From contig JADHTJ010000018.1 of assembly GCA_016785015.1 (NCBI GenBank), forward strand, positions 1 through 48,456: a stretch of 48,456 nt of DNA, given 5' to 3'. Of this stretch, positions 16,412 through 24,143 are shown piece by piece. Made by a program: the position numbers and the translations under genes. This stretch comes from Anaerolineales bacterium (GTDB lineage Bacteria; Chloroflexota; Anaerolineae; Anaerolineales; UBA11858). The notes beneath the pieces were generated by a model. The model was not told where the DNA came from. It saw nothing but the letters and a program-made list of their open reading frames with translations, and did not search any database. The stretch's first letter is position 1. Every line of letters starts with the position of its first letter.

Positions 16412-17740
16412 TCACACTGTCTCACCAAGCGGTTCACTAAGGATTTGATTCTTTTGCTGGGGTCTAATTCGTAGTACCCCGCGACTGATCAAATTGGTAG
16501 CAATTTCCTGAAATATGCTTTCAATCCCAGGTGCATTATCCACCTTTTGAAATACGTTTTGGTACAGATCACCGAATGCACTCTGGCCATCGATGGAGTT
16601 CAATAGGGAATAGAGAAGTTGATCAATATCAAAGCGCTCTTCGGAAAGTAAGTCGAGAATATAATACGTCTCCATCTCCCGGTCAGACATTTTTTCAACC
16701 TTGAATCGCTTAGCAACTAATGGAATGCGATCGAAAAAGTGATCATCCCAGGTATCGGTTTTTTCCTGACCATCCAGGTGGCGGGCAATGCAGCCCCCGT
16801 GGCATACTTCCCCGAGAAAATGCTTGCAATCGTCGCATTCATCCAGAGGGTATAGATCACTACGCATACCTGCCAGAGATTCTTGGAATTCTCTGTTTAT
16901 TTCACCCAGATTGTTATGTTCGTAAATAAATTTCTTGTCCCAGAAACCGCTCATTGGGAAACAGTACAGCACAGACATATCGGGGAGAATATCAAATACT
17001 GGATTGCAAGTTGACTCAAGGCTACCGCCGTTGGCTTGTAGATCGTTATAATCCTGTTCTGAGAACATGCATGGGGTAATGCCATGCACTCCAACAGTTT
17101 CAATACCTAATTTTCCTGTATCAACGACAAATTCTAAAATCTGCTTTGCGTATTGCTCACGAATAACAAGTGGATCCGTAAAAGTTTGACTTTCATCCCC
17201 TTTGACCATATTGCTGAGAGACCAAACAATCTTGCCAGGTCGTACATCGCTGGCTAATTCCAATATATGCCGATAATCAAAATCTTCACGATCAATATTG
17301 AACTGAAAATCGACATGCTTGCCTTTCAACTGTTTGGCATTCCTGACGACCCTCTTCCAAAGGGATTCTCCCAAAATTGTTGGATGGTTGATATTCAACA
17401 AGAAATGGATGCCCTCATCGGGTAAATTTCGCATCTCTCGCCCAATCTTCCCGATCCAGGTGGCGTTGCTTTTGACGCTCACGGTAAAGCCTCTGTCAAG
17501 GCTGATTTGAATAATTGAAATAAATTCCGGATGAAGCGTTGGCTCGCCGCCTACCAATGACACAATGGATACACCACTTGCCGTCAGGAAATCGAGAATC
17601 CGCACATAATCTTCCAGGTTAATTGACTTTGCAGCGTTATTGCCTGCATTATTTTGGTTTGCACCGCGCCCCATGACGTCGTCGGCAAAGCAATAGCCAC
17701 AACGAAGATTACAGGCGCTGAGCAAGAACACGTTATACAT
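16412..17740 (-). CDS. Radical SAM/SPASM enzyme 2
   Basis: A 442-aa radical SAM protein. The cluster motif CNLRCGYC stands only ten residues from the N-terminus, and GGEP follows in LVGGEPTLHP. The region at about 315-335 (CDDCKHFLGEVCHGGC) is a typical SPASM pattern for an auxiliary iron-sulfur cluster. The last 90 residues form an additional domain (about 365-442; SEERFDIDQLLYSLLNSI) that could bind the substrate leader; I did not recognise its family. It overlaps the upstream radical SAM 3 gene by 8 bp and runs into radical SAM 1, so the three enzymes are translationally coupled. SPASM enzymes mostly modify ribosomal peptides. Confidence 0.88.
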   Translation of the reverse strand: MYNVFLLSACNLRCGYCFADDVMGRGANQNNAGNNAAKSINLEDYVRILDFLTASGVSIVSLVGGEPTLHPEFISIIQISLDRGFTVSVKSNATWIGKIGREMRNLPDEGIHFLLNINHPTILGESLWKRVVRNAKQLKGKHVDFQFNIDREDFDYRHILELASDVRPGKIVWSLSNMVKGDESQTFTDPLVIREQYAKQILEFVVDTGKLGIETVGVHGITPCMFSEQDYNDLQANGGSLESTCNPVFDILPDMSVLYCFPMSGFWDKKFIYEHNNLGEINREFQESLAGMRSDLYPLDECDDCKHFLGEVCHGGCIARHLDGQEKTDTWDDHFFDRIPLVAKRFKVEKMSDREMETYYILDLLSEERFDIDQLLYSLLNSIDGQSAFGDLYQNVFQKVDNAPGIESIFQEIATNLISRGVLRIRPQQKNQILSEPLGETV

Positions 17741-18767
17741 CGCTCACCAATTCCAAAGGAGAATTTTGGATCTGATGATATAGATTGACCATTTCATCAA
17801 ATCGTTCCAGTTGAGAGTCGTCCATCTGAGAATACGCTTCAACGAAATCCCAGCATGCCTGGCACATTCGAACCGATTGATCATAATCTGTTGAATCCAG
17901 GCATTGTGCTGCCAAAGATGCAAGGGCAGCTGGCGGGGTTCTGCGCAGATGACCCAGGGTGGGCTGGGATTCGAGCTTTTCCAAAGATTGGGAAAATCCC
18001 CCTTGATGCGGGATTTTCAAGGCATCCGGACCGTTGTGTAAAACAATATCTTCATTGCAGCACGCGGCCAAGGTACCATCGCGCAAGAGCGTTGGGCCAT
18101 TGACACTGTAGCAACGTTCTGCATACGAACCATTGAACTGATTGAATGAGTCGATATGTTCGGCGCGGCCGCTGGGCAATGGCGGCATTTCTATAATATG
18201 GGCATCTTGATGCCATTCAGGGCCAAAGGCATTCTGGAAAAGCTGCCGGGCATACGCCAAATGGGCTTCGCCATCGATGCCGCTGATGACTTGTGCAGTT
18301 ACCCAGACTTCGAATTCTTTTGCGGTTCGCAGCGCGTTGATCAGGTCTTCAGCAGGTATGTGGGCGCGATGGTAAAGATCTATGCCCAAAACCAGGCCAT
18401 CCGCAAATTGCAGAACAGGGCTGACCTGTTGCAAAACGTCTGACTTTCCCCAGTATCCAGAGGTGTAGATAACAACTCGTTTATTGGCCTTGTGCATCGT
18501 ATCAACGAGGGATTCCAGCAGTTCAAACTCTGCGAATGGTTCGCCGCCCGTGATGGCCACTGCCTTCAATTCCGACACCTGGACCATCTCTTCGACACCA
18601 CGCATCAGCAAATCTGGAGATGGTGCTAGAGAATCTGAAGAAGCTGACACCGCACAGTGTGCGCATCCCACCGGGCAATAGGATGAAGTAAATATGCCCA
18701 TCGTGGCAAGCGGGGTACGACGCAGCATTTCGAAATCTGTCCAGGAAAAACCATTCATTGAGTTCAT
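17733..18767 (-). CDS. Radical SAM enzyme 3, paralogue of enzyme 1
   Basis: The SAM-cluster motif is CPVGCAHC and the GGEP motif is ITGGEPFAEF. Like enzyme 1 it has a C-terminal GPTLLRDGTLAACCNED stretch and a later CQAC, so the two are homologous and probably form a pair with different specificity. The start is uncertain. ATG 18767 places the first cysteine about 31 residues in, as in enzyme 1. A GTG/ATG at 18833/18830 would add 22 residues that overlap an inverted repeat. No strong ribosome site is visible for either. It follows genes G and F, so the three enzymes could share the transcript started at 20341-20370. Confidence 0.85.
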   Translation of the reverse strand: MNSMNGFSWTDFEMLRRTPLATMGIFTSSYCPVGCAHCAVSASSDSLAPSPDLLMRGVEEMVQVSELKAVAITGGEPFAEFELLESLVDTMHKANKRVVIYTSGYWGKSDVLQQVSPVLQFADGLVLGIDLYHRAHIPAEDLINALRTAKEFEVWVTAQVISGIDGEAHLAYARQLFQNAFGPEWHQDAHIIEMPPLPSGRAEHIDSFNQFNGSYAERCYSVNGPTLLRDGTLAACCNEDIVLHNGPDALKIPHQGGFSQSLEKLESQPTLGHLRRTPPAALASLAAQCLDSTDYDQSVRMCQACWDFVEAYSQMDDSQLERFDEMVNLYHQIQNSPLELVSDV

Positions 18768-18817
18768 ATTGTTAGCAGGGTGATAGTGCACAATCAAGAG
18801 ACATTTTTGGGCTAACC

Positions 18818-18881
18818 AGGTGACTGTCATCACCTTACAAAACCAAATTAGGCCTTGTTTGTGTACAGATGACAGTCACCT
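18818..18881. repeat. Inverted repeat AGGTGACTGTCATC upstream of the radical SAM genes
   Basis: Perfect 14-bp arms, AGGTGACTGTCATC at 18818-18831 and its complement at 18868-18881, are separated by 36 bp. It lies between gene F and radical SAM 3 and could weaken read-through so that enzymes are made in lower amount than substrates. The same GATGACAGTC core also occurs near 20378 (+ strand AAGATGACAGTCTT). Confidence 0.7.
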
Positions 18882-18908
18882 TAAAACGTTCAGATGCGCA
18901 AACATCTG

Positions 18909-19607
18909 TTAGTAAATAAAACCTCCGGAGTGGCCAGGAACATTATCCGGAAGGACTTGCTGTGAATTGCCAATCACGCGCAACAAGGCCTCCCGATCTC
19001 CGGGATTCAAACCGTCGAGGGCTGTCTTCTGCTCTTCTGAGAGCGTTTCGAGAACTTCCTCAGCGGTGGCTGCCTCGTTTACTAATGGCCTTGGATCAAG
19101 CTCCCGGGCTTCACGGCCAGGGGCCTCATCTTCCATTTTGACATCATCGGGGGTCAGGGCAGGTTCCGGGTTTGGGATAGGTAACGGTGATAAACCTTCA
19201 TCTGCCGTACTGTCAACGGGCTCTGGATTGGGTACGGGCATCGGCGATATACCTTCATCGGCGGCGACAGGGCCAGGCAGGTTGATAGGGGTTGCTTCTG
19301 TACGCTCGTCATCGTCTTTGGAGCCTTCGCTGATTTCCTCGCCATCTACCATGCCGGGACGATCACGGTCAACGGTGCCGTCTTCTCCAACGGGTTCGAC
19401 TTCCACATTGTCCATCACTTCGACCAGCGCCCCCTCCATAGCTTCGGCCTGCTCGAAATTCTGCTCTTCTTCAACAAGAGCTCCGGGCTCATGGGTAGCA
19501 TCTTCCAGGGTTCGTTCTTCTGCAGCCTCAGCGGATTCGACCGCCTCTGCGGCATCGGCGCCTTCTTGACTCTCTTCGGGTTGAATGACTTCTAACTCTT
19601 CTTGCAT
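18909..19607 (-). CDS. Acidic leader-sharing protein F
   Basis: A 232-aa cysteine-free acidic protein. The family N-terminus is present (VIQPEES, DATHEPGALVEE, QAEAMEGALVEVM). The middle has ATPINLPGPVAA, two copies of an SPMPVPNPEP-like module and LTPDDVK. The last 60 residues are nearly the same as in protein G (LSEEQKTALDGLNPGDREAL, VIGNSQQVLP, ending SGGFIY). ATG 19607 has AGGAG at about 9 bp; a longer in-frame start would overlap gene G. It lies 19 bp after G and upstream of the radical SAM genes. The conserved C-terminal tail in an otherwise variable family is a candidate site of modification or cleavage. Confidence 0.82.
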   Translation of the reverse strand: MQEELEVIQPEESQEGADAAEAVESAEAAEERTLEDATHEPGALVEEEQNFEQAEAMEGALVEVMDNVEVEPVGEDGTVDRDRPGMVDGEEISEGSKDDDERTEATPINLPGPVAADEGISPMPVPNPEPVDSTADEGLSPLPIPNPEPALTPDDVKMEDEAPGREARELDPRPLVNEAATAEEVLETLSEEQKTALDGLNPGDREALLRVIGNSQQVLPDNVPGHSGGFIY

Positions 19608-19626
19608 GATATTTTCTCCTTTGATC

Positions 19627-20241
19627 TTAGTAAATGAAGCCGCCGGATTTTCCAGGAAACTGATCCGGAAGCACTTGCTGTGAATTTCCAATCACGCGCA
19701 GCAAGGCTTCCCGATCGCCAGGATCCAATCCATCGAGGGCATTTTTCTGCTCCTCGGAGAGTGATTCGACGACTTCGTCTGTAGAGATGGCTTCGTTGAA
19801 GAGAATGATGCCCGTGTCATCGACATAAAATTCATCAGGCTCATCTGAGTCATCTTCTTCTTCGGCCAATTGGAACTCGATGCCCTCGGGTACTTCAGCC
19901 CCATCGGCGGGACCAGGCTCTTCAAGCGGTTCGGCCATTTGCACTGTTTCGTGAGGCACGACTAACACACCACTGCCTGGGGGCAAATCCTCCGGGTCGG
20001 TATCACTTTCGGGGGGCGATTCTTCTTCGGGGGGGTCTTCAACCGGCTCGACGGAAGCCATGGCGTCGGTCAGCGCGCCCTCAACAGCCTCAGCCTGTTC
20101 GAAGCTCTGCTCTTCTTCGACACGCGCTCCGGGTTCAAGGGTTGCATCATCCAGGGCTTGCTCTTCGACCGCTTCGGTGGATTCTACGGTCTCTGCGACG
20201 TCGCGACTTTCTTCGGGTTGAATAGTTTCTAATTCTTGCAT
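19627..20241 (-). CDS. Acidic leader-sharing protein G
   Basis: A 204-aa cysteine-free acidic protein, the shortest of the family. It has the N-terminal region (TIQPEES, DATLEPGARVEE, QAEAVEGALTDAM), modules shared with E and C (DPEDLPPGSGVL, EVPEGIEFQLAEEEDD), then the C-terminal domain shared with F (LSEEQKNALDGLDPGDREAL, VIGNSQQVLP, ending FPGKSGGFIY). AGGAG precedes the ATG. It is the first gene behind the promoter motif at 20341-20370 and probably heads the transcript G-F-radical SAM 3-2-1. This gives the whole enzyme set the same predicted regulation as the substrates. Confidence 0.82.
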   Translation of the reverse strand: MQELETIQPEESRDVAETVESTEAVEEQALDDATLEPGARVEEEQSFEQAEAVEGALTDAMASVEPVEDPPEEESPPESDTDPEDLPPGSGVLVVPHETVQMAEPLEEPGPADGAEVPEGIEFQLAEEEDDSDEPDEFYVDDTGIILFNEAISTDEVVESLSEEQKNALDGLDPGDREALLRVIGNSQQVLPDQFPGKSGGFIY

Positions 20242-20340
20242 AGTGCATTCTCCTTTGCCCAGTGGGCATACGGGAATTGGGGTTGATTTTGAGGGATTGC
20301 CTGCGCGCTATGATCACGGCCTCGGTATCTTTCTATTCGA

Positions 20341-20370
20341 TTAGTCGCAGCCCCTATTGAAAAAGTAACA
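20341..20370 (-). promoter_or_regulatory. Two-part ECF-like promoter motif, copy 4 (protein G)
   Basis: Read on the minus strand: TGTTACTTTTT, 12 bp, CGACTAA. The predicted transcript start is about 90 bases before the ATG of gene G. It lies just downstream of the terminator hairpin of the preceding gene, as expected for the start of a new unit. Confidence 0.75.
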
Positions 20371-20391
20371 TCGCTAAGATGACAGTCTTGA

Positions 20392-20422
20392 GAAGCTAAA
20401 CTTCTTAAAGAAGTTTAGCTTC
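20392..20422 (-). terminator. Hairpin at the 3' end of the Cx2Cx3C gene I
   Basis: A 15-bp perfect stem with a 1-bp centre (GAAGCTAAACTTCTT and its complement) overlaps the stop codon of the minus-strand gene. It has no long T run, so terminator is a likely but not certain reading. Confidence 0.6.
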
Positions 20423-21107
20423 TGGATTGAGATTGATACCGCCTGATTAGTTGTTGGTTGCCTTCTTGAAATCTCTTGACGACATCTTCAGGAAATGCAA
20501 AGCGGGATTTAGCCGTAGATAGCATTAATAAACAATAGGCCAGATTACCGAGATGATAGGCGCTGACATGCCATTGACCTGCATCCAGAGTCTGAGAAAT
20601 GTGATTAAGTGTGAAGGTCCAAATTGCCTGGAGGGGCTGTTGATCCTGGGGCAATTTAGTGTTTTCTGCTTCCAGCGCGCTTTGCAATGAATCGAAGTCT
20701 GGTTCGGAGATTAAAGAATAATAACCGTAGCGGCAGGGAGCCACACAAAAGCGGCAGCCCTTTTTGCGGTGCAATCGGTTGTTCTCTTTGGCGCGCCCGG
20801 GGAGTTCGGAGAGCGCCTGCATTTGCTCCTGAAAAGCGCGGCACGCCTGCGGAGACGAATCTGCGCTTTGGGCTGCACGCGCCAACGCTGCCACCCGTTC
20901 AGCATCTGGGTCTCGCGAAGCCTGATGGAATGCGACGATATGCTGGCAGGCAGCCAGCACCGCGTCAGACCAATCTGCTTCCAATTCCTGCAGAAGCGTA
21001 TGCTTTGCCGGCTCAAAACCAGCAAGATGATTCGGCGAAGAAAACGAAAAAGATAACAAGTAAGTGATTACGAGTTTGCGTTGCGATGCGGGGATTTTGG
21101 TGCTCAT
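20415..21107 (-). CDS. Cx2Cx3C protein I, paralogue of H
   Basis: A 230-aa, mainly helical protein of unknown function. Like protein H it has NRLHRKKGCRFCVAPCRYGY followed by SLISEPDF, and near the C-terminus LGNLAYCLLMLSTAKSR. The upstream half also aligns (HIVAFHQASRDPDAE against HIVAFHQNTRNPDEE in H). The start at 21107 has AGGAG 6 bp upstream. It is encoded between the HerA-like ATPase and the promoter of gene G, apparently cotranscribed with the ATPase (53-bp gap). The conserved Cys triad suggests a metal or Fe-S site. Having one copy near the ATPase and one among the substrates suggests a dedicated accessory role. Confidence 0.75.
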   Translation of the reverse strand: MSTKIPASQRKLVITYLLSFSFSSPNHLAGFEPAKHTLLQELEADWSDAVLAACQHIVAFHQASRDPDAERVAALARAAQSADSSPQACRAFQEQMQALSELPGRAKENNRLHRKKGCRFCVAPCRYGYYSLISEPDFDSLQSALEAENTKLPQDQQPLQAIWTFTLNHISQTLDAGQWHVSAYHLGNLAYCLLMLSTAKSRFAFPEDVVKRFQEGNQQLIRRYQSQSRS

Positions 21108-21160
21108 AGTTTCTCCTAGGTGAGACGCACTTTCGCAGAGCGTGTGCATCTCACCTGAAT

Positions 21161-23938
21161 TTACTGCAACTTTTGCATCGGCGTGTATGCCACCTTGACC
21201 CAGGAGGCCATATCATCCTGGATGCCGCAAACGATGGCCTGGCCTACTTTGAGGCGGGCGATGACCTTAGCCTGATCCTCGGTCAGGGCCAGGGCACCGG
21301 CCATGGCGTCACGGTCGTCGGCGGCCACCAAGCGGTGGATGATTTTGAGATTTGTGTTCTTGATCGCGTCGGGCACCAGCTTGGCGGGCACCTGGTCGAT
21401 GATGGCCATGCCCTGCCCGTAAGCGCGGATCTCAGCCAGGATGTCAGCAAACATCTCGCCCATCTTGGCCTGCGGGTTAGCAGAGTCAGAACGCTGGGGC
21501 GCGTTTCGCAGCACGCGGTGGGCCTCCTCAATAATTGCCAGGTGGCGCAGCTCGCTAGACTCTGGTGAGCCAAGACTCTCATGCTGCGCCTGGCGGTATT
21601 CGTACATGAAGTTCAAGAGCAGGGCCATGGTGAAGCACTTGTCGGCATCATCACCGAGATACTGCAAATTGATCACTACCGGGCGGTCGAAGAGATCGGC
21701 CCAGGGAGTGGAGAAGGGCTGATCGAAGAGCTTGCCCTTCCAACCGCGCAGCAGGCTGCCAATACGTGTGCGCAGCGCGGCGGTGATGTTGGCCGTAATG
21801 CGCTCCTCATAGCCTTTGCTGCGCACCAAACCGGAGATGCGGTTGTGAAGCTGCTCCAGCGTGGGGCGGCCGATGCCGTCTGGCGGAAGAGTTTCTTCTA
21901 GCCAGCCCTGACTATCGTAGAGATCGACCAGGGCTTCTTCGAGAATCACCGGTAGGATCTCATACATGGGGAAGCTGGCATTGAAGATCGACTTCAGCCG
22001 GTCGAGGTGCGGCATGACTTGCGTGGTAGCGCCAGGAATTTGGACGATATCAAAGGGGTTGATCTGCAATTGCCCTAAGGGTTGTCCGCCCCACTCACTG
22101 CGCCCAGGCATATAGACGGCGATCTCGCGATCGAAAGTTTTGGCCTGGTTGTAGGCCAGGGCTAACTGCACGTACTCATCCTTGGCGGGTTCGATAACCA
22201 GGAAATTCTTGCCGCTTTCCATCAGCTCGCTGATGATGCGGCGGCAGGTGTTTGATTTTCCGCTGCCTGTGATGCCGGTGATAAAGATATGGCGCGTCAG
22301 GGAATCGAGGTCAACATCATAGCCCAACCCGGCGATCTCCTCACCGCCCTCCAACAGGTTGCCCAGGCCAAGCACATTGACTGGGTCTTCCGGTACGGGG
22401 GGGTTGAGGCTGAAGTAAGCCGTTGGCTGCATGGGCATGCCGGGCATCTCGCGCAAGGGCAGGTTGGCCAATAACGAGAGTTCTTCCGTATTCATGGGGG
22501 TTGTCAGACCCTCGAAGGCAGCGCCAATGGGATGTTGGATGGCTGTGCCACCCTCGGGTGCGAACAATTTCAGGGGCGGCTGATAGAAAGTGTCTAAGGC
22601 CACCTGGGCCTGGCCATCCCACACCGGGGAAAGGTCATGAACGCGCATCGGCTCAATGGAGGTCTTTTCACCAGAAACCAGGGCTTTGAGTTGCGCCTGT
22701 CCCTGTGCCGCAGTCTCCCCCTGGTCGCTGATCAGGTATACGCCCACATTCCAACAGCCCTGAGATTTGGCCGTCTCAAAGCGTTCCACGGTTTGGGTGA
22801 GCAGTTTCTCACAGGCTTCGGCGTGCCGGTTGAGATATTCACGTCCAAAAGAGAGCGATTCGCTGGAGGATGTCCCTTCTGAGCGAGATTCTCCGGTCGT
22901 GCTGCCAGTGGTCTCGGACTCGCCGCTGGAAGTTCCCCGCACCCCGGAACTGCTGGTGGAAGGCAAAAGCTGGCCAAACATGCCCAGCATCCCCGAGAGC
23001 AAAAAGGGTCCGCCTGCGGCAACCAATAATGCGGATACTGCGCCCAGGCCGACTCCTTTAATGCCTTTGGATAGGCCAGTGGATTTAGCCATCTCAGTGC
23101 CCAGCACGCCTTTACTGGCGCCTTCGGTTTCGCTTTCTGATGTGCCGGATGTCTTCCCCGTTGATAGGGATTCACTCTCTGTCTGAGAGAGACTCTCCGT
23201 TGAACTGCTGCTGTGGCTGCGATTAAGGGTGGCTTTTGTAAAAGCATGCACCTGCCCCGAGAGGGTGTGACAGGACGAGATGATTCCCCCCACTTCGCTC
23301 TCCGGCATCGGCTCGGCGACGACCATATAAACATAGGGCTTGCCGCGCAGGCCGCGCATGAAGCGATCGAGACTTTGAGGGTGGGATCCCGGTTTATCAG
23401 ATTTCTTAATGGAGGGGATGCCGGTAAAGGCGCGCGCATGGCGGTACGTGCTCAGAGGAACATGAACGCGCTCAGCGATCTGCTGGTAATCTTCGACCAG
23501 CTTGACGCGCGTCCCGGGCCAATTGGAACACAGGAACTGTCCCAACTGATCGGCAAATAAGCGCGGCTGCGTGCCATGCTCGCGGGCTACAACCCCAATG
23601 TAAATGCGGTTGCGCAAGCCATCACTTGAGATTATGAAGATCAGGGCGTAACGCGGGTCGTGGCAAGCCGCCAACGAGGTTTGGATAGCGGTGAAGTACT
23701 CGCTCATATCCTCGGTGACAGGCTTGCCAACCTGCTCCAACTCCAACATAGCCAGGTCAGGCTGCTGAGGAATTTCTTCGCCAGTCATGCGAACGTAGTC
23801 ATTGGCGAAGATGGGCCCATCAAGATAGTCGCGCCCCAAAGTAAACAGCAGCGACTTCGAGAGAGCATCGCCGGCCTCCATGAGAATTTCGGGAGTCAGT
23901 TCAGGGTCAGCGGGAATTAAATTGGTTTCGTCAGTCAT
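21161..23938 (-). CDS. HerA/VirB4-like ATPase with Ser-rich insert
   Basis: A 925-aa P-loop ATPase of the HerA/FtsK class (DUF87-like). Walker A is GITGSGKS (about 553-560) and Walker B is LAIIEEAHR (about 800). The N-terminal half is unusual: two Ser/Thr/Glu-rich low-complexity stretches (about 240-285 and 320-360) flank a hydrophobic, Gly-rich segment (about 286-313, VGLGAVSALLVAAGGPFLL) that may insert in the membrane. Related ATPases pump DNA or protein through membranes. The start could also be 23950, four residues longer; GGA at 7 bp favours 23938. Next to the leader-protein block it may drive secretion of the modified proteins, or it may be an unrelated DNA translocase. Confidence 0.82.
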   Translation of the reverse strand: MTDETNLIPADPELTPEILMEAGDALSKSLLFTLGRDYLDGPIFANDYVRMTGEEIPQQPDLAMLELEQVGKPVTEDMSEYFTAIQTSLAACHDPRYALIFIISSDGLRNRIYIGVVAREHGTQPRLFADQLGQFLCSNWPGTRVKLVEDYQQIAERVHVPLSTYRHARAFTGIPSIKKSDKPGSHPQSLDRFMRGLRGKPYVYMVVAEPMPESEVGGIISSCHTLSGQVHAFTKATLNRSHSSSSTESLSQTESESLSTGKTSGTSESETEGASKGVLGTEMAKSTGLSKGIKGVGLGAVSALLVAAGGPFLLSGMLGMFGQLLPSTSSSGVRGTSSGESETTGSTTGESRSEGTSSSESLSFGREYLNRHAEACEKLLTQTVERFETAKSQGCWNVGVYLISDQGETAAQGQAQLKALVSGEKTSIEPMRVHDLSPVWDGQAQVALDTFYQPPLKLFAPEGGTAIQHPIGAAFEGLTTPMNTEELSLLANLPLREMPGMPMQPTAYFSLNPPVPEDPVNVLGLGNLLEGGEEIAGLGYDVDLDSLTRHIFITGITGSGKSNTCRRIISELMESGKNFLVIEPAKDEYVQLALAYNQAKTFDREIAVYMPGRSEWGGQPLGQLQINPFDIVQIPGATTQVMPHLDRLKSIFNASFPMYEILPVILEEALVDLYDSQGWLEETLPPDGIGRPTLEQLHNRISGLVRSKGYEERITANITAALRTRIGSLLRGWKGKLFDQPFSTPWADLFDRPVVINLQYLGDDADKCFTMALLLNFMYEYRQAQHESLGSPESSELRHLAIIEEAHRVLRNAPQRSDSANPQAKMGEMFADILAEIRAYGQGMAIIDQVPAKLVPDAIKNTNLKIIHRLVAADDRDAMAGALALTEDQAKVIARLKVGQAIVCGIQDDMASWVKVAYTPMQKLQ

Positions 23939-23960
23939 GAAAAGATCCAATATTCAAATC

Positions 23961-24120
23961 ACGAATTTGGGCGAATAACACCAATTCCACGAATTTTTAT
24001 TTTGATATTCATGACTCCACTGAAAAAACTACCAGACGAGGGCTTCCGGCGGGAAACTAATTTGGTGGCTTTTTGTAGTAGAGTCATTCGTGTTATTCGT
24101 TCATCCGTGTCATTCGTGAT
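23961..24120. repeat. CACGAAT-type inverted repeats between the ATPase and Hsp70-FHA genes
   Basis: CACGAAT, GGCGAATAACAC and CCACGAAT on the left mirror GTCATTCGTGTTATTCG and GTCATTCGTGAT on the right. The same sequence type recurs at 25813-25852 and 26047-26097. It fills most of the gap between the two genes. I see no clear promoter in it. Confidence 0.65.
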
Positions 24121-24143
24121 AGCCTTTTACCCACTTGATAAGG

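Noticed and set aside
6452-20241. Lanthipeptide or sactipeptide precursors
   Set aside because: None of the seven leader proteins contains cysteine, which both chemistries need, and no lanthionine synthetase is encoded.
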